From assembly GCA_029834535.1 (NCBI GenBank), contig JAQMWT010000339.1:36693-100692 (forward strand): a stretch of 64,000 nucleotides of DNA. The letters run 5' to 3'. Below the pieces are notes generated by a model that was not told the origin of the DNA, ran no database searches, and saw nothing but the letters and a program-made list of their open reading frames with translations. How positions within the stretch are numbered: position 1 is the first letter of the stretch; every line of letters starts with the position of its first letter. This DNA comes from Chrysophaeum taylorii (taxonomy: Eukaryota > Sar > Pelagophyceae > Pelagomonadales > Pelagomonadaceae). The position numbers were made by a program, and so were the translations under genes. Below, piece after piece: positions 37,320-45,641 of the stretch.

Positions 37320-37751
37320 ATGGACGAGACAGCTCGAGCTGCGCGCCCGGCGGAGTTGAAGGATTCGAAGGACCTGTTCGACGAGAAGTTGCAGACCCAG
37401 GAGATGTACGACGCTGCCGTCGAGGAAATCCTTAAGAAATACGCAGCAGAGCCTGCGCCGCCGCAAGCGCCAGCATCGGCAACGGCAACGGCACCAGCCC
37501 CGGTACCAGCGACGACAACGGTGTCGGCGGCTCCGGCTGAAGCCGCTGCACCGTTTACAACGAAGCGACACGCAAAACCGTCGATTGAGTCTTTCTTTGT
37601 TGGTCCCAGGGCGGGTGTTAGAGCGCCGGCCGTCGCCATGCCGTGGTACGAATGGGAGGAGAGCAACTCGGAACGTGCTCGTCATCTCCATGCCAAGGTT
37701 TTTGGCCAGAATGATGCGTGTTGCTCTGAAGGAACGGCGCACGTGTCTTGA
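37320..37751 (+). CDS. Hypothetical protein with Ala/Pro-rich linker
   Basis: 143 residues from ATG 37320. An N-terminal helix ('AAELKDSKDLFDEKLQ'-like, ending 'MYDAAVEEILKKYAAE') is followed by a long A/P/T linker and a basic motif 'KRHAKPSIESFFVGP', in which I-x-x-F-F resembles a degenerate PCNA-interacting (PIP) box lacking the Gln. The C-terminal part has no recognisable fold. The nearby DNA is repeat-rich, so this could be a fragment of a mobile element gene rather than a host gene. No homologue recognised. Confidence 0.4.
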   Translation: MDETARAARPAELKDSKDLFDEKLQTQEMYDAAVEEILKKYAAEPAPPQAPASATATAPAPVPATTTVSAAPAEAAAPFTTKRHAKPSIESFFVGPRAGVRAPAVAMPWYEWEESNSERARHLHAKVFGQNDACCSEGTAHVS

Positions 37752-37967
37752 GGGCCCCAGAAGACGACGCGACCGAGAACGGTGGATGTTGGCTTTGGTT
37801 TGTTTGGCGGTTGGTTTGGTTGGATTGCTCAGGTTGATTGCGTTCGGCCGGTTGGTTGGGTTAGATTTTCTGGGATCTTAATTTCTCGGGACGCGTTGCA
37901 CCTGTCTCGGCCAATGACGGTAATTGAAGCCGTTGCTGTTGGTTCAAATCTCGGCGGTTAGAAGAAG

Positions 37968-39284
37968 ATGAGGACGACGACGAGCGTGCTGGGGGACTTA
38001 ACAAACGGGCGGCTGCCCGCGACTAAAAAGAAACTCGCGCTCCTTAGCCCGGACATCGAGGTGTTCGAAGAACCGCGGCGGAGCCGCGCGTCGTGGAAGG
38101 CGAAGCAGAGCGATCACCCTTCATCGTACGATGAGAGCTGCCTGGCGAAGCTGGCGTGCCAGGAGGCCGAGCTCGAGCAGTTGCGCGCCCTCGTCGAGCA
38201 ACAGAAGGCCGAAAAGGCCGCGTTGACGATGCTCGGGCGGGGGTTCTTCGCCGTGCGGATTCAGCGCGTCGCGAGGGGCCGGGCGGCGCGCTTTTGGTTC
38301 GAAAGCGCGCGACCGTTACTAGTCCGCCTGCAGTCGGCGGGGCGCGGGTGGGGGGCGCGTAAATCGTACGGCCGAGCGCGGGCGGCCTGCGTTCGACTCC
38401 AGACGACGGCGCGCCGTCGCAGCGCCCGCGGCGCGTTCCGGATCGCGGTCGCGGCTGCCGTCGCCGCGCAGACGGTCGTTCGAACGCGCGGCGCGCGCCG
38501 CCGCTTCGCGGACGTTCGCAGCGCCACGATTGTTGCGCAGACGACTGTGCGCGCGAGGATCGCGCGCGCGGGGCGTCGCAAGGCGCTCAAGGCGACAACG
38601 GATCTCGCGCGCGTTTTCCGGGGCCACGCGGTTCGCAGAGTCGACCCGGCGCACGCGGCGCGACGCTACGTCGCTTCCGCCATCGCGCACCGGACGCTCC
38701 GAACTTTGTTGAGCCCGCCGCCCGGCACCGTCGTGGTGACCCCCAGGCTCGAGAACACGCACGCTCTCGTCGAGGCGAAACTCGTGCCAGACGGTCAGCC
38801 GTTCGCCTTGGCCTTCAAGCTCGACCCCTACACGGGGGACCTCGGGGTGTGGTTCGTCGCCAACCCGACGGGCGACCTCCGCCAAATCATCGTACGTTCC
38901 CACGAAAACCCTTCTCATGTCTGTCTGTCTGTCTGTCTGTCCTAGGCGCCGTGGACGATTCGCGGTCAAGTCGTCGTCACGGTTCTCAACATGTCAAAAC
39001 CCGGGAAAGACGCCAAGTTTAAGATCGACGACATCCTCGACCTGACCACCTATGGCAACCTCATCACGCGCCGCCTCTCCCCCGCCATCGGGGTTCCCTG
39101 CCTCATTCCTCGCGACACCCTCGACAACTTCTTCTTCGACGTGGACGAACGCGCGCTCGTCGTCACCGTGTGCAACAACACCCGCGATCTCCCCCGACGC
39201 ACCACCGACGACATTGTCGACGGCAAACCCGCCCTCGTTTGTCCGACCAACACTCATGCGCGCATCCTCGGCGGCACTGTCTAG
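37968..39284 (+). CDS. IQ-motif protein, two exons
   Basis: Model join(37968..38891, 38946..39284), 420 residues. The 54-nt intron (GTACGT...CTAG) contains the (TGTC)n array as its pyrimidine tract; splicing joins 'GDLRQII' to 'APWTIRGQVVVTVLNMSK' in frame. The N terminus carries a short disordered segment and a coiled coil ('CQEAELEQLRALVEQQKAE'). Residues about 95-235 are a chain of IQ-like calmodulin-binding motifs in myosin-neck style ('AVRIQRVARGRAARFWF', 'LVRLQSAGRGWGARKSY', 'CVRLQTTARRRSARGAF', 'AAQTVVRTRGARRRF', 'VAQTTVRARIARAGRR'). The C-terminal half forms a beta-rich domain that I do not recognise ('FALAFKLDPYTGDLGVWFV', 'ALVVTVCNNTRDLPRRTTDD', 'ALVCPTNTHARILGGTV'). Probably a cytoskeletal calmodulin-binding protein. 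Confidence 0.75.
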
Positions 39285-39354
39285 GTGAATTTTTTTCCGA
39301 CACCACCACCACCACCGCGAGAGTAGGGTTGATTTTGTCCGTTTTTGATTCGAA

Positions 39355-39386
<32 letters not shown>

Positions 39387-39479
39387 GAGGCTTGCTAAAG
39401 AATTCATAGAAGGTTTTCACTACCAAATCCATGTATGTTTGGAAACGCCGCCGCTGGAGGTCTCGTAGTTACATGCTAC

Positions 39480-40742
39480 TCAACTTGGGGAATCGTCCGT
39501 GGAGGACGATCCCGAATCCTCTTCGCGGGTTAAAAAAGGTCCCACCGCTGGCGCGTCGGGATGGCGGAGTATGAACTGGAGGACGACGGAGTCGTCGGAC
39601 AAGGAAACGTCGAGTTCGAGGGTGTCGCCGGCTTGAACATAAAGTGGAGTTGGCGGACGGGTCGCGGCGGCGAGGGGATCGTCGAGCTCGGCGAGGTTCG
39701 CGGCCTGGACATCCTCGAGGAGCTGGAGGCCCTGGCCCCACTGCATGTCGCGGGCGAAGTTTGACTTGGTGAGGGCGGGGTCGGTGGACATGGCGAGGGG
39801 TCGGTCGGGACATTCCCAGGCGTCGGGGGGCGAGCCGTCGAGGCGGGGGGCCCCGATCGCGACTTCCCAGTAGACGAGGACGCAATGCGCGGTGCCGGTT
39901 TGGGTTGCTTCCAAGTAGCGGGTCAGGGTCGGTCCCGCGAAGCCCGGTGAATCTCTGGAAAAATCAACCTCGAAGACAACCGCCGGAGGTGCGAGCTGCC
40001 TGGATTTGACGGAGGAGAAGCGGAAGCCGTATTGCTTCGTGAAGACGACCGAGGCGGTATCCTGCAGCAGGTTGACTTCGGCCAAGCTGAAGCCGTCCCA
40101 GGGGCGGGCCGAGGTGATGGCGGCGATGTCCTCGCACTCGACGATAGCCGCATACTGCACGCCCCGCGGCGGGACGACGCGAGCGCCGGGAGCCGCGAGG
40201 CGTCGTCGCGCGTCGTCGAGGTAGTCGAGCGCCGACTCGCCTAGGAGCAACGTCCCGAAGAGTTCAGAGACGACCACGTCGGGCAGCCGTCCGGCCGCCT
40301 CCACCACCTCCTCCGGCGTCACATCGGTCGAGAGCCGCGATATCACGACGACCTTGCGATCGAGGCCGTTGGAGACGAGGTTCCGGCGCGCGAGCTCGGC
40401 GAGACTCCGGGACGCCTCGATCGCCACGACGTGCTGCGCCCCTAACCTCGCCGCGAGCATCGCGAGGAGCCCCGAGCCCGTTCCGATTTCCAACACCACC
40501 GACCTCCCGGGCTCGATGGCGCGCCGCAGGCACTCGCGGTAAAAGTCGTTTCGCGGGTGATCGTTCATCATCGCGTAGTGGAAGTCGTTCACGGCCTCGA
40601 TCAGATCGGCGGGCTTGTCGGCGAGCCGCCGCGGCACCAAGAAGTGCGGGTCGAAGTCGCGCCCGAACGCCTTCGACGACGACCCCGCGCGGGCCCCGGG
40701 TGGCACGAAGTACTCGCGATTCTCTTCCTCATCCTCACTCAT
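39480..40742 (-). CDS. Protein arginine N-methyltransferase-like protein (PRMT7/9-like)
   Basis: 420 residues from ATG 40742 (the frame is open three codons further, without ATG). SAM-dependent class I fold: 'VVLEIGTGSGLLAMLAARLG' (motif I, about residue 85), the acidic ribose ligand in 'VVAIEAS', and the PRMT double-E loop 'VSELFGTLLLGESALDYL' with both glutamates in the S-E-x8-E spacing. The N-terminal 'DFHYAMMNDHPRNDFYREC' corresponds to the Y-x-x-M-L-x-D-x-x-R-x-x-x-Y helix; here M-N-D-H-P-R-N-x-x-Y, as in PRMT7/PRMT9. The THW loop is not obvious. Residues from about 190 form the beta-barrel. Probably methylates arginines, monomethyl if PRMT7-like. It shares a 126-bp divergent region with the plastid bTHX gene. 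Confidence 0.85.
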   Translation of the reverse strand: MSEDEEENREYFVPPGARAGSSSKAFGRDFDPHFLVPRRLADKPADLIEAVNDFHYAMMNDHPRNDFYRECLRRAIEPGRSVVLEIGTGSGLLAMLAARLGAQHVVAIEASRSLAELARRNLVSNGLDRKVVVISRLSTDVTPEEVVEAAGRLPDVVVSELFGTLLLGESALDYLDDARRRLAAPGARVVPPRGVQYAAIVECEDIAAITSARPWDGFSLAEVNLLQDTASVVFTKQYGFRFSSVKSRQLAPPAVVFEVDFSRDSPGFAGPTLTRYLEATQTGTAHCVLVYWEVAIGAPRLDGSPPDAWECPDRPLAMSTDPALTKSNFARDMQWGQGLQLLEDVQAANLAELDDPLAAATRPPTPLYVQAGDTLELDVSLSDDSVVLQFILRHPDAPAVGPFLTREEDSGSSSTDDSPS

Positions 40743-40868
40743 AACCACCACTCCGAACCAAACTTGCTAACCCTCTCTCATCGATCGATGATGATACTCT
40801 TCCTTTAAAAATAATAACCCTTGTTGAAGGGCGCCTCGTAGGTACTTTTGGACGAACGCGCGCTGGCG

Positions 40869-41213
40869 ATGATGATGATGCATCGGTCCCTCCTCGCTCT
40901 TCTGGCCTTGGCCGTCCTCGGGACGCAGGCCTTCGTCCCCCAATGCACCAGGGGACACACTGGCACGGTTGCCTTCGGCAAGGGCGACAAACGGACACGC
41001 AAGGGAAAAATTATTAACGGCTCCTCGGGCAAAGCGCGACCAAAGCTCAAGAAACGCAAGGGCCCCGTCGACCCATACTTCACGCTCCGCGAGTGGGGCA
41101 AGCTCCAAGATCCCCCCATGACCGTCGAAGAGGTCATCGACATGAAGATCAAGCAGCGGATCAAGAAGACCCTCACCCCCGAGGAGCTCCTCCAGACCGT
41201 CACTCCTTTCTGA
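40869..41213 (+). CDS. Plastid small-subunit ribosomal protein bTHX (PSRP4-like), nuclear-encoded
   Basis: 114 residues from the first of four consecutive ATGs. 'HRSLLALLALAVLGTQAFVP' is a signal peptide ending A-F, the A-x-A-F-type motif that marks plastid import in algae with secondary red plastids; the basic, hydroxylated stretch after it would act as transit peptide. The mature domain 'GKGDKRTRKGKIINGSSGKA' is the bTHX signature (G-K-G-D-K-x-T-x-x-G-K-I-x-x-G-S-x-G), a tiny protein of the bacterial-type 30S head. Unlike bacterial Thx, which ends about here, this one has a further 45 residues ('VDPYFTLREWGKLQDPPM' to the end). The product acts in the plastid ribosome. This gene is the best taxonomic marker in the window. 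Confidence 0.88.
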   Translation: MMMMHRSLLALLALAVLGTQAFVPQCTRGHTGTVAFGKGDKRTRKGKIINGSSGKARPKLKKRKGPVDPYFTLREWGKLQDPPMTVEEVIDMKIKQRIKKTLTPEELLQTVTPF

Positions 41214-41280
41214 GTAAAAAAATAATAATCTAGCCCGTCGTGACGCCGAAACAGGATCATAACGTAGATTGTACTCTAGA

Positions 41281-41318
41281 CACCACCACCACCACCACCA
41301 CCACCACCACCACCACCG
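41281..41318. repeat. (CCA)n microsatellite
   Basis: Twelve to thirteen CAC/CCA triplets between the convergent bTHX and RCC1-WW genes. Confidence 0.95.
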
Positions 41319-41340
41319 TGCCTTGAGACGACGACGGCGA

Positions 41341-44300
41341 TTACGTCGTCGTCGTCGGCGCTTGATCGGACCAGGACCCGTCGGCATTCTGGTACCACTG
41401 CTGCGTCGTCTGCGGTTGTTGGGCGTGCCACGTCCCATCCGCGCTTTGTTGGATCCATCCTTGTTGCTCGGTCGCGTTGTACCACCACCGCGTGCCGTCG
41501 GCGCTCTGGAACCAAGCGTCTCGCGCGGCGGACCCCGTACTCCACGGGTACCAGCTGCTTTCCCCCGTCGCTTCGCAGTAGTAATACCGGTTGCCAGCGT
41601 CGTCGACGAGCGCGGTCCAATGGTTCCCTCGGGCGTCGGCGTACACGGGCTGGGCCGCCGCCCCAAAGTCCGCCTCCGCTGATTCTTCGGGAGTATAGTC
41701 TCGCGGTTCTTCCTCGTACAAAAGCGGCGGCGGCGAGTTCGGGTCGACGACCGATTGCTCACTCGGCATGCGTGATGGCGACGGGGCGTCCGCCGCGAGG
41801 AGGCCGCGGGCATCATCGCTCGACGCCGCGTCGCGCTCCTCGTCGCGGTGGTCGAGGAGCCACTCTCGCCGCCCTGCCTTCGCCGCGATCATCTCGACGA
41901 GACGGGACTGTTCTTCCCAGTCCTCCCTCGAAAGATCGAGGCGGGCGGCCTCGACATATTCCGAGGGCCGAGTGCCGGCGCCGTCGTCGGTGTTCGAAAA
42001 AGTGAGAGCGCGCTCGCGCACCTCGATGGTGCTGTTGTGTTTCTTGATCACCTGGAAGGGCCGGTACTTTGTCGGAGCTGCCTGTTGGTCCCTCATGAAT
42101 CTGCCGTAGCGGTCCCAAAGACGCTTGGCCTCGGCGAGACGTTCGGGCGCCGCGACAGATCTCGAGCGTCTGGAAGTATACGCGAAGGGATCGCGACGCG
42201 TCGGCGCCGGAACAAAGAGCTTGCCCGGGAGCTGGCTCGACTGCGCCAGCGCCCGGCAGATTGGTCGAGCCAAGGCCGAGCCGTCCTCCCGGGCAGCCTC
42301 GGCCGCCTCGAGCGCCGCGGCGACGCGCGCCGCGCGCGTTTGGTCGAGCGAGGCCGCCACGCCCGCTCTGTAGTTTCGCGTCATTTCGGCATCGCGCCGG
42401 TCCTCGGCTGATTCGGCGGCCGACCGGCGATGGCGAAAACGGTGGATCGGCGGTAGTTGCTCGGCCTCGCGTCGTCGTTCGTCGACCGACGACTCGTCCT
42501 CGCGCGCCTCGAGATGGAGCGAGCGGCGGCGGCGCGAGCAGAGCCGCCTCGTTTGGGCATACCTCAGCCACCGCACGCGAGCATACAAGCGCTCGGGCGC
42601 CGCGACCGAAGCTCGGCGTCGGAGTCGGCGGGCCGCCTCCGGATCGGCGTCGCCGAGCGACGCGGCGCGAGCTCGCAACGCGAGGAGACACAAGTCTGGA
42701 TCGGGAACTAGGCCGAGGTCGGTGCGGTGGTCGTCGACCGACGAGAGGCCGTGTCTTTCTGCCCAGCGCCGGAGCTCGGCGGGCGAGAGTCTCGTCGAGC
42801 GCTCGTGGCGCCTGTGCCACTGACGCAGCGCGCGAACCGACCGAAACCGCGCGTCGAGCCCGGCAGACGCGGGATGCGGGTCGGGGGCTCCGCTTCGGGA
42901 ACACAGATGTCGCAAGACCTTGATCTGCGCCTCGATCGCCTGAAGCGCGACCTGCAGTTTCAAGAAGCGACGGCTCGCGAACGACTCCGAGTCGGCGTTT
43001 GCCATCCTTTCGCGTTCGAGGCGCTCGATTCTACGTTCGCGAAACTCGCGCGCCGAGTCCCACACCGCGCCGAGGACGGCCGCGTGCCACGTGGTGACCA
43101 CTGCGAGTCGCCTTGAATCACGAAACGCTGTTCTTCGATGGTCGAGTTCGCGTTCCGCCGCGCACTTTCTCGCCCAGCGCTGAAGACGCCCAAGAACTGT
43201 CGTCGTCGTCGTCGACGGGTCTCGCGATTCTGACGGAGGCGGGAGACGTCGACACGTCGGCAAGAGCCCGCAGTCGCACAACTGCGGACAAACGTTGTCT
43301 TCTTCTTCACCATCTCCTGATGATAATAATAACGAGGCGCGAAGATCGTGCCCGGCGTGGCACGCGCGCGCGCACCACGCGCACACGTTCGCCGCGCCGC
43401 ACGTGGCGCAGAACGCGCGCGGTCGTCGTCGCTCGCGACGTCTACGGTGCTCGGCCGGCACGGGCCACGACCGCACGCACTCCCATCCCAGCTTCGTCAC
43501 CGCGGCCGAAGGCTGCTGCCGCCCAATATCATCCCCAAGACACTCGCTTCGAAGGGAATCGATCTCGGCTTTCTCGACGTCGCGTTTGCTCTTGGCCCGA
43601 TGGCGCAGAGCGACGGCGACCGTGTGCGCGTCGCCGCCCGACACCCTAAGGACCTGGGCCTTGAGGAGCAGACCTTCGACGCGACATGGCGCGATCCGGA
43701 GTCGGGTGTCGCCGTGGCCAAGTTCGCCGCACCAGCCCTTCCCCCACGAGTAGAGGTCGCCGCGTACCGTGACGGCGAGCGAGTGGTTCCGTCCCGCGGC
43801 GATCGAGGCGACGACTTCCCACTTGGGGATCTTTACGAGCTGCGGCGTGGCGCAATTGTCGAGTCGGTCGGTGCCGAGCGCCCCGTGTACCCCGCAGCCC
43901 CAGGCGTAAACGCGCCGTCGCAACCCCCAGGGATTGACGAGGCCGGGCGGCGCGGGCTCCTCGGCGAGCGCGAGCGAGTGAGCGCCGCCGAGCGCGACCT
44001 CGACGACCCGCGAGTTGGCGAACGACGACGGCCACAGCTCGACACGGTGAGGTCGACGCTTGTTGAGGTGTCGGCCGAGGCCGAGTCGCCCGTGGGCCCC
44101 GCGTCCCCACGTGTAGACGCCTGCCACCTCGGGCGACGCGTCGTCGACGACGGCCGTCGAATGCGCGCCGCCGGCCGCGACGAGGCGTACCCGTCGTCGC
44201 GAGAAAAACGCCACGACGGTCGGCTCGTCGCGGTCCGCGTAGTCGTCGTGGCCAAGTCTACCGCCGCTCCCTCTTCCCCAACTATAAAGCACGGTCTCGT

Positions 44301-45216
44301 TGTAGTCGTCGACGCCGAGCGCGAGCACGTGGTGCCTCCCCGCGGCGAGCGTCGAGACGCGACCTTTTAATAATCCGAGTCGAGGCACCGGCGCGGGCGT
44401 CGCTCTGTGTCGGTGCTCTGGCCCCAACCCGAGCGCGACGCCGTCCCCCCACGCGACCACCCGGCCCCTAAAAGTGCGACGAAGCTCGAATCGTTCTTGC
44501 GCGATCGCCGCCCTCAATCTCGCGACCGTTTCCGCAAAGCCGCCGAGATGCGTTTCGAGAGCGCGCAGACGTTCGAGCAGGTCACCGAGACCGCGCCGCG
44601 CGATCGCCTCCTCGCCCGAGACTTCGCGCGCCAACGACGCCGACAGCGTCGCAACGACTTGGCTCGCGCGGATCCCCAACGGAAACGTCGGCGTCGGGTA
44701 CCGGAGGATCTGGCGCCCGCCGCTCGCTAGCCACTCCGACAGTCCCGTCGGCTCGCGCTTCTTTCTACGAGGCGGGGCCACCAGCACTTTTCCCAGCTCG
44801 AGTCGTTTCGCCACCTCGGCGCCGTCTTTAGCCTGGAGGAGAGACTCCTCCTCCTCTTCTCGCGAAACGTCGCGCCGCCTCGGCTTGGAGCCGAGCTGGC
44901 CGTTGGCGCCCTCGCCAAACGCGTAGGCAATGCCGTCGCGCGTGACTACCACCGTATGTCGCGGTGCCGCGGCGACATCAAGGACCGTCAAATGGCTCGA
45001 CCGCGCCACTTCTCGGGGGGAGAACTCCGTTGACGTCGCGCCGGTCCCAAGCCGTCCGCTCCCACCGTTGCCCCAGGACAGCAGAACGTAGTCCTTGATC
45101 CCGTCGCCCTCGACGTAGGCCTGCCTTTTCTCCAAGGCGCGGCGGAACAATCTTCTTCTTCTGCGCATCGGCTTGGGGGGCGCTAAATCTGCCGGCCATA
45201 TTTCGTCGGCGTCCAT
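41341..45216 (-). CDS. Large RCC1-repeat protein with UBR-like zinc finger and WW domain
   Basis: 1291 residues, intronless, ATG 45216. RCC1 blades lie at about 44-110 and 250-540, e.g. 'LLSWGNGGSGRLGTG', 'YSWGRGSGGRLGHDD', 'YTWGRGAHGRLGLGR', 'YAWGCGVHGALGTD' and 'YSWGKGWCGELGHGD'; a charged helical insert separates blade one from the rest. A Cys/His cluster follows at about 603-650: 'FCATCGAANVCAWCARACHA' with G-H, then 'CPQLCDCG'. The spacing and the C-x-C-G end recall the UBR-box or related substrate-binding zinc fingers. The middle is Arg-rich and helical with IQ-like pieces. Near the C terminus a WW-type motif 'WTALVDDAGNRYYYCEATG' with 'ESSWYPW' is followed by W/Q-rich half-repeats ('WFQSADGTRWWYNATE', 'WIQQSADGTWHAQ', 'WYQNADGSWSDQ'). 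Possibly a ubiquitin-pathway scaffold or cytoskeletal protein; not further assignable. Confidence 0.82.
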   Translation of the reverse strand: MDADEIWPADLAPPKPMRRRRRLFRRALEKRQAYVEGDGIKDYVLLSWGNGGSGRLGTGATSTEFSPREVARSSHLTVLDVAAAPRHTVVVTRDGIAYAFGEGANGQLGSKPRRRDVSREEEEESLLQAKDGAEVAKRLELGKVLVAPPRRKKREPTGLSEWLASGGRQILRYPTPTFPLGIRASQVVATLSASLAREVSGEEAIARRGLGDLLERLRALETHLGGFAETVARLRAAIAQERFELRRTFRGRVVAWGDGVALGLGPEHRHRATPAPVPRLGLLKGRVSTLAAGRHHVLALGVDDYNETVLYSWGRGSGGRLGHDDYADRDEPTVVAFFSRRRVRLVAAGGAHSTAVVDDASPEVAGVYTWGRGAHGRLGLGRHLNKRRPHRVELWPSSFANSRVVEVALGGAHSLALAEEPAPPGLVNPWGLRRRVYAWGCGVHGALGTDRLDNCATPQLVKIPKWEVVASIAAGRNHSLAVTVRGDLYSWGKGWCGELGHGDTRLRIAPCRVEGLLLKAQVLRVSGGDAHTVAVALRHRAKSKRDVEKAEIDSLRSECLGDDIGRQQPSAAVTKLGWECVRSWPVPAEHRRRRERRRPRAFCATCGAANVCAWCARACHAGHDLRASLLLSSGDGEEEDNVCPQLCDCGLLPTCRRLPPPSESRDPSTTTTTVLGRLQRWARKCAAERELDHRRTAFRDSRRLAVVTTWHAAVLGAVWDSAREFRERRIERLERERMANADSESFASRRFLKLQVALQAIEAQIKVLRHLCSRSGAPDPHPASAGLDARFRSVRALRQWHRRHERSTRLSPAELRRWAERHGLSSVDDHRTDLGLVPDPDLCLLALRARAASLGDADPEAARRLRRRASVAAPERLYARVRWLRYAQTRRLCSRRRRSLHLEAREDESSVDERRREAEQLPPIHRFRHRRSAAESAEDRRDAEMTRNYRAGVAASLDQTRAARVAAALEAAEAAREDGSALARPICRALAQSSQLPGKLFVPAPTRRDPFAYTSRRSRSVAAPERLAEAKRLWDRYGRFMRDQQAAPTKYRPFQVIKKHNSTIEVRERALTFSNTDDGAGTRPSEYVEAARLDLSREDWEEQSRLVEMIAAKAGRREWLLDHRDEERDAASSDDARGLLAADAPSPSRMPSEQSVVDPNSPPPLLYEEEPRDYTPEESAEADFGAAAQPVYADARGNHWTALVDDAGNRYYYCEATGESSWYPWSTGSAARDAWFQSADGTRWWYNATEQQGWIQQSADGTWHAQQPQTTQQWYQNADGSWSDQAPTTTT

Positions 45217-45290
45217 TTTCGGCCGGCGGGGGGGGAGGGAGCTAGCTAAAAAAAACGAAAGAAAGAAACCGTTGGAGTTGGGGGGTTATT

Positions 45291-45617
45291 ATGGATCTCC
45301 TCGGCGGCGCATACTCCGACAGTGAGGAGGAGGAGGAGGAGGAGGAGAAGACCGTCCCAACGGAACTGCCTTCAGCCGCCGCGCTCCTCGGCGCCTCGCC
45401 GACGAAGCGACCAGCCTGCAACGGCGATCGCGAGGCCAGCAAGTGGCGACGAACGGGCGATACCTCTGACAAAAAGTCGCGTTCCAAGTCGTCGTCGCCT
45501 CTCTCGCTCCTGCCGCCACAAATGAAGCGTCCCAACACCGTCACCGAAAATACCGGCGACTGGAACACCACCGAAAAACGACGAAGACCCGACAAACCGC
45601 CGCCGCCGCCAAGATAA
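45291..45617 (+). CDS. Small acidic/basic nuclear-type protein of unknown function
   Basis: 108 residues from ATG 45291 to TAA. It starts 'MDLLGGAYSDSEEEEEEEEK', has Lys/Arg-rich segments ('KWRRTGDTSDKKSRSKSSS') and a conserved-looking patch 'LSLLPPQMKRPNTVTENTG'; the L-L-P-P-Q-x-x-R-P-N-x-V-T-E-x pattern recurs, from memory, in small eukaryotic proteins of unknown role. The end is Pro-rich. It has the look of a nuclear, partly disordered protein. Divergent from the RCC1-WW gene with 74 bp between start codons; convergent with the gene at 45642, 24 bp between stop codons. Confidence 0.55.
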   Translation: MDLLGGAYSDSEEEEEEEEKTVPTELPSAAALLGASPTKRPACNGDREASKWRRTGDTSDKKSRSKSSSPLSLLPPQMKRPNTVTENTGDWNTTEKRRRPDKPPPPPR

Positions 45618-45641
45618 GAAGAAGAAGAAGAAGAAGATAAG

